A stretch of DNA of 64,000 nt from Amycolatopsis thailandensis. GTDB lineage: Bacteria > Actinomycetota > Actinomycetes > Mycobacteriales > Pseudonocardiaceae. Below are positions 42,488 through 50,906 of this stretch, piece after piece. The notes below the pieces were generated by a model that was not told where the DNA came from, did not search any database, and worked only from the letters and a program-made list of their open reading frames with translations. The DNA is taken from contig NZ_NMQT01000050.1 in NCBI RefSeq assembly GCF_002234405.1, positions 1-64,000 of the forward strand, written 5' to 3'. Positions within the stretch are counted from its first letter, which is position 1; each line of letters begins with the position of its first letter. The position numbers and the translations under genes were made by a program.

Positions 42488-43277
42488 GGAACTCGGTGAG
42501 CGGCCCGCGCAGGGCGTCCGGCTGATGGAGGGCGCCGTGGTCCTGACCCTCGACCGTGACATACCGGGCGCCGGGGATCGTGTCCGCGACCGCGCGGGCG
42601 CCCGCGCGCATCCAGGCGTCACTCTCCCCGCCGTCCAGCACCAGCGTGGGCACGGAGATCTTGGCCAGCCTGTCGGCGGGCAGCACATTGCCGGGGCCGC
42701 ACAGGGCGAGGTCGTAGGGCAGCGTGTGGGCGAGCCCGGCGAACCAGGCCCAGAACGCGTCTTCCCGCATCCCCTTGACGACCTCGGCCGGGGTGCCCGT
42801 CCCCTCGACCAGGAAGAGTTCCGCCGCGCCGTCGCGGTCGCCGTCGGCGATCAGTGCCCGGACGCGATCGAAGAGGTCAGCCGCGGGCCGGGTACGGCTG
42901 TCGTCGACGACGAACGGCGGCTCGTACACGGCCAGGCTGGTCATGACGACACCTCGGGCGGCCGCCTCCAGCGCCAGCACGGCACCCGACGAGTGCCCGA
43001 AGACCGCCGCCGAGCCACCGGCGTGGTCGATCAGCGCGGCGAGATCCTCGACCTCGCGTTCCACCGAATAGACAGCGCCCGCGCCGCTGTCGCCGCGGCC
43101 TCGCCGGTCGTAGGCGAACGCGGTGAAGTCCGGGGACAGCGTCGCGGCGAGACCGGCGACGGTCGTCCGGTCGTTGAACGCGCCGCCGACCAGGATCACC
43201 GGCGTGCCCTCGCCGGTCCGGTCGAAGGCGATCGGGGTGCCGTCGGCCGAGGTCACGGTCTCGAACGAGGTGGTCAT
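42480..43277 (-). CDS. alpha/beta hydrolase
   Basis: The 265-aa enzyme starts at ATG 43277 with GGAGG 7 nt upstream. The nucleophile elbow GHSSGA (Ser96), the catalytic Asp region VPTLVLDGGESDAW and His in EGQDHGAL form a full triad. There is no signal peptide, so it acts inside the cell. The fold covers esterases, lactonases and peroxidases; the substrate is unknown. It is downstream of the epoxide hydrolase on the same strand with a 70-bp gap, so both may be cotranscribed. Confidence 0.85.
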   Translation of the reverse strand: MTTSFETVTSADGTPIAFDRTGEGTPVILVGGAFNDRTTVAGLAATLSPDFTAFAYDRRGRGDSGAGAVYSVEREVEDLAALIDHAGGSAAVFGHSSGAVLALEAAARGVVMTSLAVYEPPFVVDDSRTRPAADLFDRVRALIADGDRDGAAELFLVEGTGTPAEVVKGMREDAFWAWFAGLAHTLPYDLALCGPGNVLPADRLAKISVPTLVLDGGESDAWMRAGARAVADTIPGARYVTVEGQDHGALHQPDALRGPLTEFLR

Positions 43278-43347
43278 CAGGTCCTCCACAGGGTCGCTTC
43301 GACTTTAGCTTCGTCCCCGGGTCGGAGCCGATGACCACCGCTCGACA

Positions 43348-44496
43348 TCACTTCCGGAGATTCCCGAAGAATTCCCGGAGTTCGGTCACGACGTCGTCCG
43401 GGACGGCCATCGCCACCATGTGGCTCGGGCTCTCGTGATCGGCCCAGCGCACGATGTCGTTCTTGCGCGAGGCGATCTTCCGCAGGGCGGACGGCCCGCC
43501 GTGCGACACCCCGGTCGGCACCAGCTTCTGGTCGATCGGCATCGCGGCCGCGCCCTCGTAGTACGGCCACAGCGAAGTGGCGCCGGTCCCGGTCAGCCAG
43601 TACAGCGTGGCGTTGGTCAGCAGCAGGTCACGGTCGATCGGCTCGGCAGGCGCGGCGCCTTCGGGCCAGCCGTCGAACTCCTTGAACCGTTCGACCAGGT
43701 ACGCCAGCTGCGCGACCGGCGAATCGAGGAAACCGAAGCTCAGCGTCTGCGGCCTGTTCGTCAGGTACGGCGCGTAGCCGCTACCACCGGCGAAGCGCTC
43801 CATCAGCCCCGCCAGTTCGGCCTGGTCCTGTTCGGTGAGCCCCTCGAAATCGGCCGGATCGCCCATCGGGACACCGAGTCCGGACGTGATGTGCGAGCCG
43901 ATGACGTGCTCGGGCGCGTGCACCGCCAGGCAGGGCGTCACCAGCGCGCCGGCGTCGTTCCCGTGCGCGCCATAGCGTTCGTAGCCGAGCCGGCTCATCA
44001 GCTCCGCCCAGGTCCGCGCCACCCGCGCGATGTCCCACGGCCGCTCGTCGGCCGGTTCGGGGAACAGCGAGAAGCCGAAGCCGGGCAAGGAGGGCGCGAC
44101 GACGTGGAAGGCACGCGACGGGTCGAGGCCGTGTGCCCGCGGGTCGGTGAGCGGGCCGAGGACGTTCAGGAATTCGGCGATCGAGTTCGGCCAGCTGTGC
44201 GTCATGATCAGGGGTATCGCGTCCGGCTCCGGCGACCGGACGTGCAGGAAGTGCACGCGCTGGCCGTCGATCTCCGTGACGTACTGCGAGAACTCGTTGA
44301 GCTGCTTCTCCCACGCGCGCCAGTCGTAGCCGTCTCGCCAGTACTCGGCCAGGTCCTTGAGGTAGGAGACCGGTACACCCCGGCTCCATTCGGCACCGGG
44401 CAGCGCCGACGGCCAGCGGGTGCGGGCCAGCCGGTCGGCCAGGTCGTCCAGCTCGGACTGCGGGATGTCGATGCGGAACTGCTCGATGTCGGTCAT
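43348..44496 (-). CDS. epoxide hydrolase with EHN domain
   Basis: The 382-aa protein starts at ATG 44496. The N-terminal epoxide-hydrolase domain (about 3-110; FRIDIPQSELDDLADRLA) is followed by the alpha/beta core with HSWPNS (100-105), nucleophile GNDAGA (Asp181) and catalytic His359 in PSHMVAMA. Juvenile-hormone/microsomal-type epoxide hydrolases show this layout. It opens epoxides to diols; the natural substrate is unknown. No Shine-Dalgarno sequence is present, but TACGGT lies 6 nt before ATG, suggesting a leaderless transcript. Confidence 0.87.
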   Translation of the reverse strand: MTDIEQFRIDIPQSELDDLADRLARTRWPSALPGAEWSRGVPVSYLKDLAEYWRDGYDWRAWEKQLNEFSQYVTEIDGQRVHFLHVRSPEPDAIPLIMTHSWPNSIAEFLNVLGPLTDPRAHGLDPSRAFHVVAPSLPGFGFSLFPEPADERPWDIARVARTWAELMSRLGYERYGAHGNDAGALVTPCLAVHAPEHVIGSHITSGLGVPMGDPADFEGLTEQDQAELAGLMERFAGGSGYAPYLTNRPQTLSFGFLDSPVAQLAYLVERFKEFDGWPEGAAPAEPIDRDLLLTNATLYWLTGTGATSLWPYYEGAAAMPIDQKLVPTGVSHGGPSALRKIASRKNDIVRWADHESPSHMVAMAVPDDVVTELREFFGNLRK

Positions 44497-44502
44497 GAAA
44501 CG

Positions 44503-44544
44503 ACCGTAGGGACCATTCAGGCCAGATCCTGACCTAAATGGCCC
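44503..44544. promoter_or_regulatory. leaderless -10 box and dyad upstream of the epoxide hydrolase
   Basis: On the - strand the -10 box TACGGT (44503-44508) ends 6 nt before the start codon. Directly upstream, GGACCATTCAGGCCA (44510-44524) and TGACCTAAATGGCCC (44530-44544) pair at 12 of 15 positions. The dyad covers the -35 zone, so it is a candidate operator. Confidence 0.45.
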
Positions 44545-44556
44545 GCTACCGACCAT

Positions 44557-44576
44557 GCATTTAGTCCTCTAAATGC
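44557..44576 (-). terminator. hairpin at the end of the PL8 lyase gene
   Basis: GCATTTAG-TCCT-CTAAATGC has a perfect 8-bp stem and a 4-nt loop, and the PL8 stop codon (44569-44571) lies inside it. It has no U-tract but may end the PL8 transcript before the epoxide hydrolase gene. Confidence 0.5.
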
Positions 44577-46914
44577 GGACGATCTGGGTCGCGCCGAAGG
44601 TGTCCTTCACCGGCACCTCGACGGTCTTCCGCCGCACCGTCACGCGCAGGACGTCCTGCCGCTGCGTCGGGTCCGAAACGGCCAGCTGCCAGCCGTTCCC
44701 CTTCCGTCCCAGCGCCACCGACGCGGGTCCGGACACCGACACCTCGTCGACCGAACCGGCGGCGAAGAAGTTCGCGAGCAACGTCGCGTCCCACAGCCGG
44801 ACGGCCTGCACGGTCACGGTGTTGGACCGCACGCGCCACGACCAGGCCGAGGCGATCGTCTCCAGCACCGACGCGGTGGGCAGCACGGCGTAGGCGTAGC
44901 TCGCGCCCGAAGGGGCGGCCCCGTGCTCGATCACCAGCTTTTGATAGCGCCGGGTGTAGGGCACCGTGGTGCCCTTGGTGTTGGCGCCCTTGTCGACGTC
45001 GCGCCAGGTCCCCGTCCGGTCCTCGCGCAGCGCGGTCACCTCCGCGTCGTCGAGCAGGACGTAGCCGCCGACCTTCTCCAGATGCAGCCATCGCTTGCGC
45101 CGCAGGGACTCCGACCCGCCGACGAGGTGGCCGTCGGCGAGCAGGGCGCCCGAGCCGTTCTCGCCGAGGTTGCGGTTCTCGATGGTGGTCCGGATCCGTT
45201 CGCCGGAGGAATCGGTGATCCCGGCGCCGAGGCACACCACACCGGACGCCGTGAAGAACCACGACTTCTTCGCGGTCAGCGTGCCGTCTTGCGAGACGAA
45301 GTCGAGTGCGTGCGCGCCGTGCCGCGCGTCCCAGCGGACACCGCCGCAGTGATCCTTGCCGGTCAACGGGACCGACTCCAGTTTGGGAGGCGGTCCGCTC
45401 TTGGTGGTCGTGCCCGGCAGCAGCCGCGGATCGACGGTCGGCCAGTAGGCGTCGGTGAAATGTCCTTTGGCCTTGGGCAGGAACAGGTACAGCGCGCCGT
45501 CGCCGACGTACCAGCCGTGCAGGTTCATCGAGTTGATCGACTCGTACCGCGAGATCCGCGTCGAGGCGACGCCGAGCGAGGCCGACCAGCCCTCGGTGAC
45601 GTGCACCATCCGGTCCTGCTGGCCGAACACCCGGTGCGCCGCGACCGTCCGCGCCGGACGGATCCCGGTCGCCAGCAACTCCTGCGCGAACTCGATGCCG
45701 GGGATTCCGACGAGGTCAGGGCCAGGCGCGAACCGCTCGGGGTCCGGGATCTTCAGGTACGGCGCGAAGGTGTCCTCGGTGATCCACTTCGCGGCGAGCC
45801 CGCCGAGTTCCTTCTCGCGTTCCCCGCTCGCCGACCGCGCCAGCAGCACGACCGCCCCGGTGAGCTGGTGTCCGATGTCGTGCGCGGATTCCCCTTGCCG
45901 GGAAAGGAACCGGCCGCGGACCGACTCCATCAGCGCGCCCGCGTGGACGAACGGCGCGAACGTGTCGGAGACCAGTGCGTACGCCGCGTCGCGGACGTCG
46001 GCGGGCAGTTCGAACTCCGTGCCCTTGGTGACGTGGATGGCTGAAGCGAGGGCGGTGAGCAGGATGATCCCGTAGTGCCCGGGATACGGCACCGAATCGT
46101 GCTGGAGGAAGGAGCCGTCGGTGTGGAAGCCGTCACCGCCGGCGCGGTGGAGCTTGGCGATGACGCTCGCCGCTCCCCCGCCCTCGACGTCGGTGAACGC
46201 TGCGACGCCGCGTTTGATCCGTTCGGCGTCACCGAGCATCGCGCCGGAGACGATGGAGATCGTCGACTTGTCCGCGCGGTTGGCGCCGGTCTCGACGACG
46301 CTCGGGTTGTTCGTGCGGAGGTTCGGGTTCCCGGAGAACTTCAGCACCGGCTTGAGGTACTTGGCGAGTTCGTCCCGGGTCAGCTCGTCGGCGACGGTCG
46401 CGAGGATGTGCAGCAGGTAGAGCGGGACGCCGATCTCGTAGGTGTACCAGTTGCCGATCTCGGCGGTCTTCTCGCTGTACTGATCGCTGGTGTACAGCAG
46501 TTCCAGCGCGCCCTTGATCCGGGTGAGCACGCCCGCGTCGCCCGCCAGCGTGCCGCCCGGGGTGCCCCAGTTGACCGCGATCGCGCGGAGCCGGGCGTAC
46601 ATCGACGTCGTGAAGTCGCTGCCCGGGCCGAGCGGGAGGTCCTTCCACAGTGGACCGTCGCCCACCGTCATGCTGTCGTGGTAGGACTTCGCGACCCGAT
46701 CCAGGTTCGCCAGCGCGGCGGCGCGCTCCGCCGACGGCCGGTCGATCCCGGTCTGGAGTTCGCGGTAGCCGGTGACGATCGAGGACATGCCGCCCGTCCT
46801 CGACGCTTGGGCTGACGAAGGGCTGGCGAGAGCGGTCGTGAGCGCCACCGAAGCAGCCGCCGCCGCGCCTCCCCGCAGCGCCGTTCTCCTGTCGACGTAA
46901 CCGAATCCGGGCAT
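44569..46914 (-). CDS. Tat-exported polysaccharide lyase family 8 (hyaluronate/chondroitin/xanthan lyase type)
   Basis: The 781-aa protein starts at ATG 46914 (GGGAGG 8 nt upstream). It has a Tat-type leader (DRRTALRGG then a hydrophobic stretch to about 38), the alpha/alpha toroid (about 45-400) and the beta-sandwich C-terminus (about 410-781). PL8 catalytic residues are visible: Asn212 in ETGANRADK, and His272 and Tyr281 in DGSFLQHDSVPYPGHYG. PL8 enzymes cleave uronic-acid polysaccharides by beta-elimination and leave 4,5-unsaturated uronates. The polymer cannot be told. The upstream catabolic operon on the same strand uses hexuronates, so the lyase likely feeds it. Confidence 0.9.
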   Translation of the reverse strand: MPGFGYVDRRTALRGGAAAAASVALTTALASPSSAQASRTGGMSSIVTGYRELQTGIDRPSAERAAALANLDRVAKSYHDSMTVGDGPLWKDLPLGPGSDFTTSMYARLRAIAVNWGTPGGTLAGDAGVLTRIKGALELLYTSDQYSEKTAEIGNWYTYEIGVPLYLLHILATVADELTRDELAKYLKPVLKFSGNPNLRTNNPSVVETGANRADKSTISIVSGAMLGDAERIKRGVAAFTDVEGGGAASVIAKLHRAGGDGFHTDGSFLQHDSVPYPGHYGIILLTALASAIHVTKGTEFELPADVRDAAYALVSDTFAPFVHAGALMESVRGRFLSRQGESAHDIGHQLTGAVVLLARSASGEREKELGGLAAKWITEDTFAPYLKIPDPERFAPGPDLVGIPGIEFAQELLATGIRPARTVAAHRVFGQQDRMVHVTEGWSASLGVASTRISRYESINSMNLHGWYVGDGALYLFLPKAKGHFTDAYWPTVDPRLLPGTTTKSGPPPKLESVPLTGKDHCGGVRWDARHGAHALDFVSQDGTLTAKKSWFFTASGVVCLGAGITDSSGERIRTTIENRNLGENGSGALLADGHLVGGSESLRRKRWLHLEKVGGYVLLDDAEVTALREDRTGTWRDVDKGANTKGTTVPYTRRYQKLVIEHGAAPSGASYAYAVLPTASVLETIASAWSWRVRSNTVTVQAVRLWDATLLANFFAAGSVDEVSVSGPASVALGRKGNGWQLAVSDPTQRQDVLRVTVRRKTVEVPVKDTFGATQIVRI

Positions 46915-46974
46915 GGCGGAGCCTCCCAAGAGGGGTCGAAAGACGGTAACCAGGGCGGCGGCGGGTGGTGGGGC

Positions 46975-47020
46975 CTCGTGAGTGGTAAGGACGGTTAGAA
47001 CCGTCCTTACCACTCACGAG
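46975..47020. repeat. perfect 46-bp palindrome (GTGAGTGG family)
   Basis: Two 22-nt arms, beginning CTCGTGAGTGGTAAGGAC and ending GTCCTTACCACTCACGAG, are perfectly complementary around AG. It lies 5 nt after the aldehyde dehydrogenase stop and 60 nt before the PL8 start, so it would form a strong hairpin or terminator between them. It shares the outer GTGAGTGG/CCACTCAC stem and the GGTT..AACC core with 9833-9878. Confidence 0.85.
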
Positions 47021-47024
47021 CTTT

Positions 47025-48482
47025 CTAGCGTTTCCCGTCGGTCCTGCGCGGCAGGCCCCACGGGTTGTTCTCCTGCAACGGTTCCGGCAGCAGCGCGTCG
47101 GGGAAGCCCTGCCAGGCGATCGGTCGCAGGAACCGCTCGATCGCGGCGGTGCCGACCGAGGTGCTGGTCGGCGCGGTGGTCGCCGGGTAGGGACCACCGT
47201 GTTCCTGTGCCCAGGTGACCGTGACGCCGGTCGGCCAGTCGTTCCACAGCAGACGACCGGCGACGCGGGTCAGCGACGGGAGGACCGGGCGGATCCAGTC
47301 CACATCGGACTCTTCGCCCTGGATGGTCGCGGTGAGCCCGGGTTCCATCACGCCGAGCAGGCTGATCAGCTCGGCCTGGTCGGTGTAGGTGACGATCAGC
47401 GACGCCGGGCCGAAACACTCCTCGCGGACCGTGTCGCCGTCGGCGAGGAAGTCCTTGGCGGTGGTGGCGAGCAGGGTCGCGCCGTGCGAGATCCCTTCCG
47501 TGCCAACGGATTCCGACAGCACCTCGACACCGTCGACCTCGCTCAGTTTCGCCAGTCCGTCGGCGAAACCGGCCGCGATGCGTTCGTTGAGCATCGGCTG
47601 TGCCGGGATCGCCGCGACGGCCTCGCGCAGCGTGTCCTCCAGGCCGTGGCCCTCGGGCAGGAAAAGCAGCCCCGGTTTGGTGCAGAACTGCCCGGCGCCG
47701 AGGGTGAACGAACCCGCGTACGCCTTCGCGATCGCCTCACCACGCGCGTCGATCGCAGACTGGGTGACGACGACGGGGTTGACGCTGCCGAGCTCGCCGT
47801 AGAACGGGATCGGCGACGGCCGCGAGGTGGCGATGTCGAAGAGCGCCCGCCCGCCCGGCACCGAACCGGTGAACGACGCCGCCTGGATCCGCGGGTCCTT
47901 CAGCGCGGTGACGCCGTTCTGCTGGCCGTAGACGACCGCGAAGATCCCTTCCGGCGCACCGGCCTTGACCAGTGCCTCGCGCAGGACCTCACCGGTGCGG
48001 GCGGACAGCTCCGGGTGACCCGAGTGCGCCTTGAGCACGACGGGGCAACCGGCGGCCAGCGCCGACGCGGTGTCCCCGCCCGCGACGCTGAACGCGAACG
48101 GGAAGTTGCTGGCGGCGAACACCAGCACCGGTCCGATCGGGGCGAGCAGCCGGCGGATGTCCGGACGCGGTCCCATCGGCCACGCGGCGTCCGCGTGGTC
48201 GACGGTGGCGCCGAGGAACGAGCCGTCGGCCAGCACCTCGCCGAAGAGGCGCAGCTGGAACGTCGTGCGCTTCAGCTCGCCCTGCAACCGCGGGGCGGCC
48301 GGGAGATGCGTCTCCTGGTTGGCCAGCGCGATCAGCTCGTCGGCGGCCGCGTCGAGGGCGTCCGCCGCGGCGTTCAGCCAGGCGGCGCGCTGGGCTGGGG
48401 TCGCGGCCGCCGTCGTGCCTGCCGCATCGGCGGCGGCCGCGAGGATCTGTTCGAGCGTGGCGGGATCCGTTGCCTGGCTCAT
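47025..48482 (-). CDS. 2,5-dioxovalerate (alpha-ketoglutarate semialdehyde) dehydrogenase
   Basis: The 485-aa NADP-type aldehyde dehydrogenase has the catalytic cysteine in GAGQFCTKPG (Cys267), general base in FYGELGSVNP (Glu230) and the glycine motif SFTGSVPGG. The sequence style fits the ketoglutarate semialdehyde dehydrogenases of sugar-acid pathways. It would oxidise 2,5-dioxopentanoate made by the KdgD-type enzyme three genes upstream to 2-oxoglutarate. ATG 48482 has AGGAGAA about 10 nt upstream and follows the 381-aa gene by 15 bp. Confidence 0.88.
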   Translation of the reverse strand: MSQATDPATLEQILAAAADAAGTTAAATPAQRAAWLNAAADALDAAADELIALANQETHLPAAPRLQGELKRTTFQLRLFGEVLADGSFLGATVDHADAAWPMGPRPDIRRLLAPIGPVLVFAASNFPFAFSVAGGDTASALAAGCPVVLKAHSGHPELSARTGEVLREALVKAGAPEGIFAVVYGQQNGVTALKDPRIQAASFTGSVPGGRALFDIATSRPSPIPFYGELGSVNPVVVTQSAIDARGEAIAKAYAGSFTLGAGQFCTKPGLLFLPEGHGLEDTLREAVAAIPAQPMLNERIAAGFADGLAKLSEVDGVEVLSESVGTEGISHGATLLATTAKDFLADGDTVREECFGPASLIVTYTDQAELISLLGVMEPGLTATIQGEESDVDWIRPVLPSLTRVAGRLLWNDWPTGVTVTWAQEHGGPYPATTAPTSTSVGTAAIERFLRPIAWQGFPDALLPEPLQENNPWGLPRRTDGKR

Positions 48483-48497
48483 GATTTCGTGATTCTC

Positions 48498-49643
48498 CTA
48501 GAGTTCTTGCGCGGCGCTGACGGCGGCGATGAGGTCCGCCCAGCGCCCCGGGCCGGCGAGGCCGAGGTGGTACAGGTGCAGTTCGGTGGCGCCCGCCTTG
48601 CCGAGTTCGAGGGTGTAGGCCTCGATGTCGGGAACCGGGCTCGCGGCCACCGCGGTGATGTAGCTGCCGACGGCGACCTTCTCCGGCAGCTTCGCCCGCG
48701 CCGTCGCGACGGCACCCACGCTGGGGTGACCGGGTGCCCAGTTCTGCAGCACCACCGCGTCGACGTCGGCCGGGGCCGACGGCGTCAGCCCCGGCAGCGC
48801 GCCGGTGACCCACGGGTCCATCGCGCCGTGCAGCACGATCCGGGGCCCGGACGGGATCTTCGCGAGCACCTCGCGCCGGAGCGCGTCGGTCGCGTTCTGG
48901 CGGGTGTCGAGCAGGACCTGCCGCAGGGTGGGCAGGATCTTGTCCTCGGTCGCGCGGAGGTCGCCGCTGTCGATCAGCCGCCGGACCTCGGCCCGCAGCT
49001 TGCCCAGCGCCTTCGCCGGGTCCTGACCGGCCGCGGCCCACGCGTCGAGACAGGCGTCGCAGCAGCAGATCGACAGCAGCCGCGCCACCGCGGGCGACCA
49101 GACGCCGTCGGTCTTCTCGTGCTGGTGCTGGTGAACGGCGCCGAGCGGACCGCAGGCTTCGAGGACGACCGTGGCGAAATCGAGCCCGGCGAGGCTCTCC
49201 GCCGTCACGTTCGCCGCGTACTCGCGCACCGCGGGCTGGCCGGGGCACAGCGCCCACGGGTACCGCTCGCCGAAGCAGTTCCGCACGGTGTAGTCCGGGA
49301 ACCGGATGCCCAGCTGCGAATTGTGGGTCAGCACGATCCACGCCGCGGCCGGGATCCCCGCCTCGTTCAGCGCCCGGACGGCGTCGCCCGCGCTGTCGCG
49401 GCTTTCGACCCAGTCCGGCTCGGCGGGCTTCAGCTCGCCCCAGGCCTCGTCGCGCACCGGCCGGTACAGCGCCGCGTGGCGCGCGACGACCGAAGTGCGC
49501 TCCGGCGACCAGGGCGTCGCCGCGCGGGCGCTGTGGTACGAAACGGCGACGGCGACCTCGTCGACACCGAGTTCCCGTACGCGCTCGACGAACCCGGGAT
49601 CGTCGACGACGTCCCAGGGATAGGCGTATCCGGTGACCTTCAC
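48498..49643 (-). CDS. 381-aa protein of unknown function in the uronate operon (TIM-barrel-like)
   Basis: It starts at GTG 49643, 4 bp after the glucarate dehydratase stop. The pattern of repeated beta-alpha units (ELGVDEVAVAVSYHSARAAT, AAWIVLTHN, FATVVLEACG, RIVLHGAMDPW, AVVLQNW, VGSYITAVAAS) suggests a TIM barrel. A cysteine cluster SICCCDACLDAW (about 190-200) resembles the C-x-C-x-x-C knuckle seen in some putative glycosidase-like barrels and may bind metal. I know no function. Its position among dedicated uronate enzymes suggests a missing step such as lactone opening, uronate isomer handling or oligo-uronide cleavage. Confidence 0.75.
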   Translation of the reverse strand: MKVTGYAYPWDVVDDPGFVERVRELGVDEVAVAVSYHSARAATPWSPERTSVVARHAALYRPVRDEAWGELKPAEPDWVESRDSAGDAVRALNEAGIPAAAWIVLTHNSQLGIRFPDYTVRNCFGERYPWALCPGQPAVREYAANVTAESLAGLDFATVVLEACGPLGAVHQHQHEKTDGVWSPAVARLLSICCCDACLDAWAAAGQDPAKALGKLRAEVRRLIDSGDLRATEDKILPTLRQVLLDTRQNATDALRREVLAKIPSGPRIVLHGAMDPWVTGALPGLTPSAPADVDAVVLQNWAPGHPSVGAVATARAKLPEKVAVGSYITAVAASPVPDIEAYTLELGKAGATELHLYHLGLAGPGRWADLIAAVSAAQEL

Positions 49644-49647
49644 CCCG

Positions 49648-50904
49648 TCACCACCGTGCTGTGTTCGGTTCGAAGTTTCCGACGAACTTCCGCATATAGG
49701 TCACGTCATCCCGTTTGGTCTGTCCACTGCGGACATAGTCTTCATGGGCCCGCGCCAGCGCGTCGGGGTCGAGCTCGACCCCCAGCCCCGGCTTGTCGGG
49801 CACCGCGACCGCACCGTCGACGAACTCCAGCGCACCCGGGGCGATGACGTCGGCCGTCTTCCACGGCCAGTGGGTGTCGCAGGCGTAGGTCAGGTGCGGC
49901 GTCGCCGCGGCCACGTGCACCATAGCGGCCAGACTGATCCCGAGATGACTGTTCGAATGCATGGAAAGGCCCACGTCGAAGCATTCCGCCGTGATGGAAA
50001 GGGCCTGGGTGTCCCGCAGACCACCCCAGTAATGATGGTCCGAAAGTATTACCCCGACCGCCCGCTGCCGGAAGGCGGGCTCGATGTCCGCGAAGCGCAC
50101 GACGCACATGTTCGTGGCCAGCGGCATGTTCGCCTTCTCCGCGACCCGCGCCATGCCCTCGATACCCGGCGTCGGGTCTTCGAGGTACTCCAGGACACCG
50201 TCGAGCTCCTCGGCGACCCGGATCCCGGTTTCGACGGTCCAGGCCGCGTTCGGGTCGATGCGGAGCGGGTGGTCCGGGAACGCCTCGGCGAGCGCGCGGA
50301 TCCCGGCCATCTCCTGATCGGGGTCGAACGCACCGCCCTTGAGCTTGATGGAGCGGAAGCCGTACTCGTCGACCATCCGCCGTGCCTCGCCGACGAGCGC
50401 CTCCGGCGTGGTCACCTCGCCCCACGAGTCCTCCTCGGCGCCGAGGTGGGCGCCGAACTTGTAGAACAGGTAGGCGGAGAAGTCGACGGCGTCGCGCGCC
50501 TTGCCGCCGAGCAGGTCCACCACCGGCCTGCCGAGGTAGTGGCCCTGCGCGTCGAGCGCGGCCACCTCGAACAGCGAGTACACGCTGGCCACGGTCTTGC
50601 TGACGGAGAAGCCGCCGGTGAGACCGTGCGCGTCGGCGAAGACGACCTCGCCCAGCGTCGTGGCGACCTTCCGGCGAAGGCCGGGCAGGTCGAACACGTC
50701 GTGCCCCTTGAGTTCCGGCAGCACCTTCCGGACCTGCTCCAGGAACGCGAGGTCACCGTAGGACTCGCCGAGGCCGACCACTCCGTCCTCGCAGATCAGC
50801 TGGACGACACCGCGCAGCGCGAAGGGCTCGTGCACCCCCATCGCGTTGAGCAGCGGCGGGTCGGCGAAGGCGACCGGGGTCAGGACGACGTCGAGAACCT
50901 TCAT
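49648..50904 (-). CDS. gudD: glucarate dehydratase
   Basis: The 418-aa enolase-superfamily enzyme starts at ATG 50904; the frame remains open to 51615, but that part is antisense noise. The K-x-K pair is IKLKG (Lys187, Lys189). Metal ligands are Asp217 (RIDPNAAW), Glu242 (YLEDP) and Asn265 (ATNMCV). The His-Asp dyad is Asp289 and His316 (SMHSNSH). All parallel the E. coli GudD active site with consistent offsets. It dehydrates D-glucarate to 5-dehydro-4-deoxy-D-glucarate. The start lies 2 nt after the kdgD-type stop, so translation is coupled. Confidence 0.92.
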   Translation of the reverse strand: MKVLDVVLTPVAFADPPLLNAMGVHEPFALRGVVQLICEDGVVGLGESYGDLAFLEQVRKVLPELKGHDVFDLPGLRRKVATTLGEVVFADAHGLTGGFSVSKTVASVYSLFEVAALDAQGHYLGRPVVDLLGGKARDAVDFSAYLFYKFGAHLGAEEDSWGEVTTPEALVGEARRMVDEYGFRSIKLKGGAFDPDQEMAGIRALAEAFPDHPLRIDPNAAWTVETGIRVAEELDGVLEYLEDPTPGIEGMARVAEKANMPLATNMCVVRFADIEPAFRQRAVGVILSDHHYWGGLRDTQALSITAECFDVGLSMHSNSHLGISLAAMVHVAAATPHLTYACDTHWPWKTADVIAPGALEFVDGAVAVPDKPGLGVELDPDALARAHEDYVRSGQTKRDDVTYMRKFVGNFEPNTARW

Positions 50905-50906
50905 CT

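Noticed and set aside
36635..43277. Secondary-metabolite biosynthetic cluster
   Set aside because: P450, methyltransferase, AfsR-like regulator and hydrolases are present, but no core synthase (PKS, NRPS, terpene cyclase, RiPP precursor) was found.
47199..49847. 882-codon + strand frame opposite the uronate genes
   Set aside because: It covers two genes and their junction on the other strand, has no start context and is an artefact of high GC codon bias.
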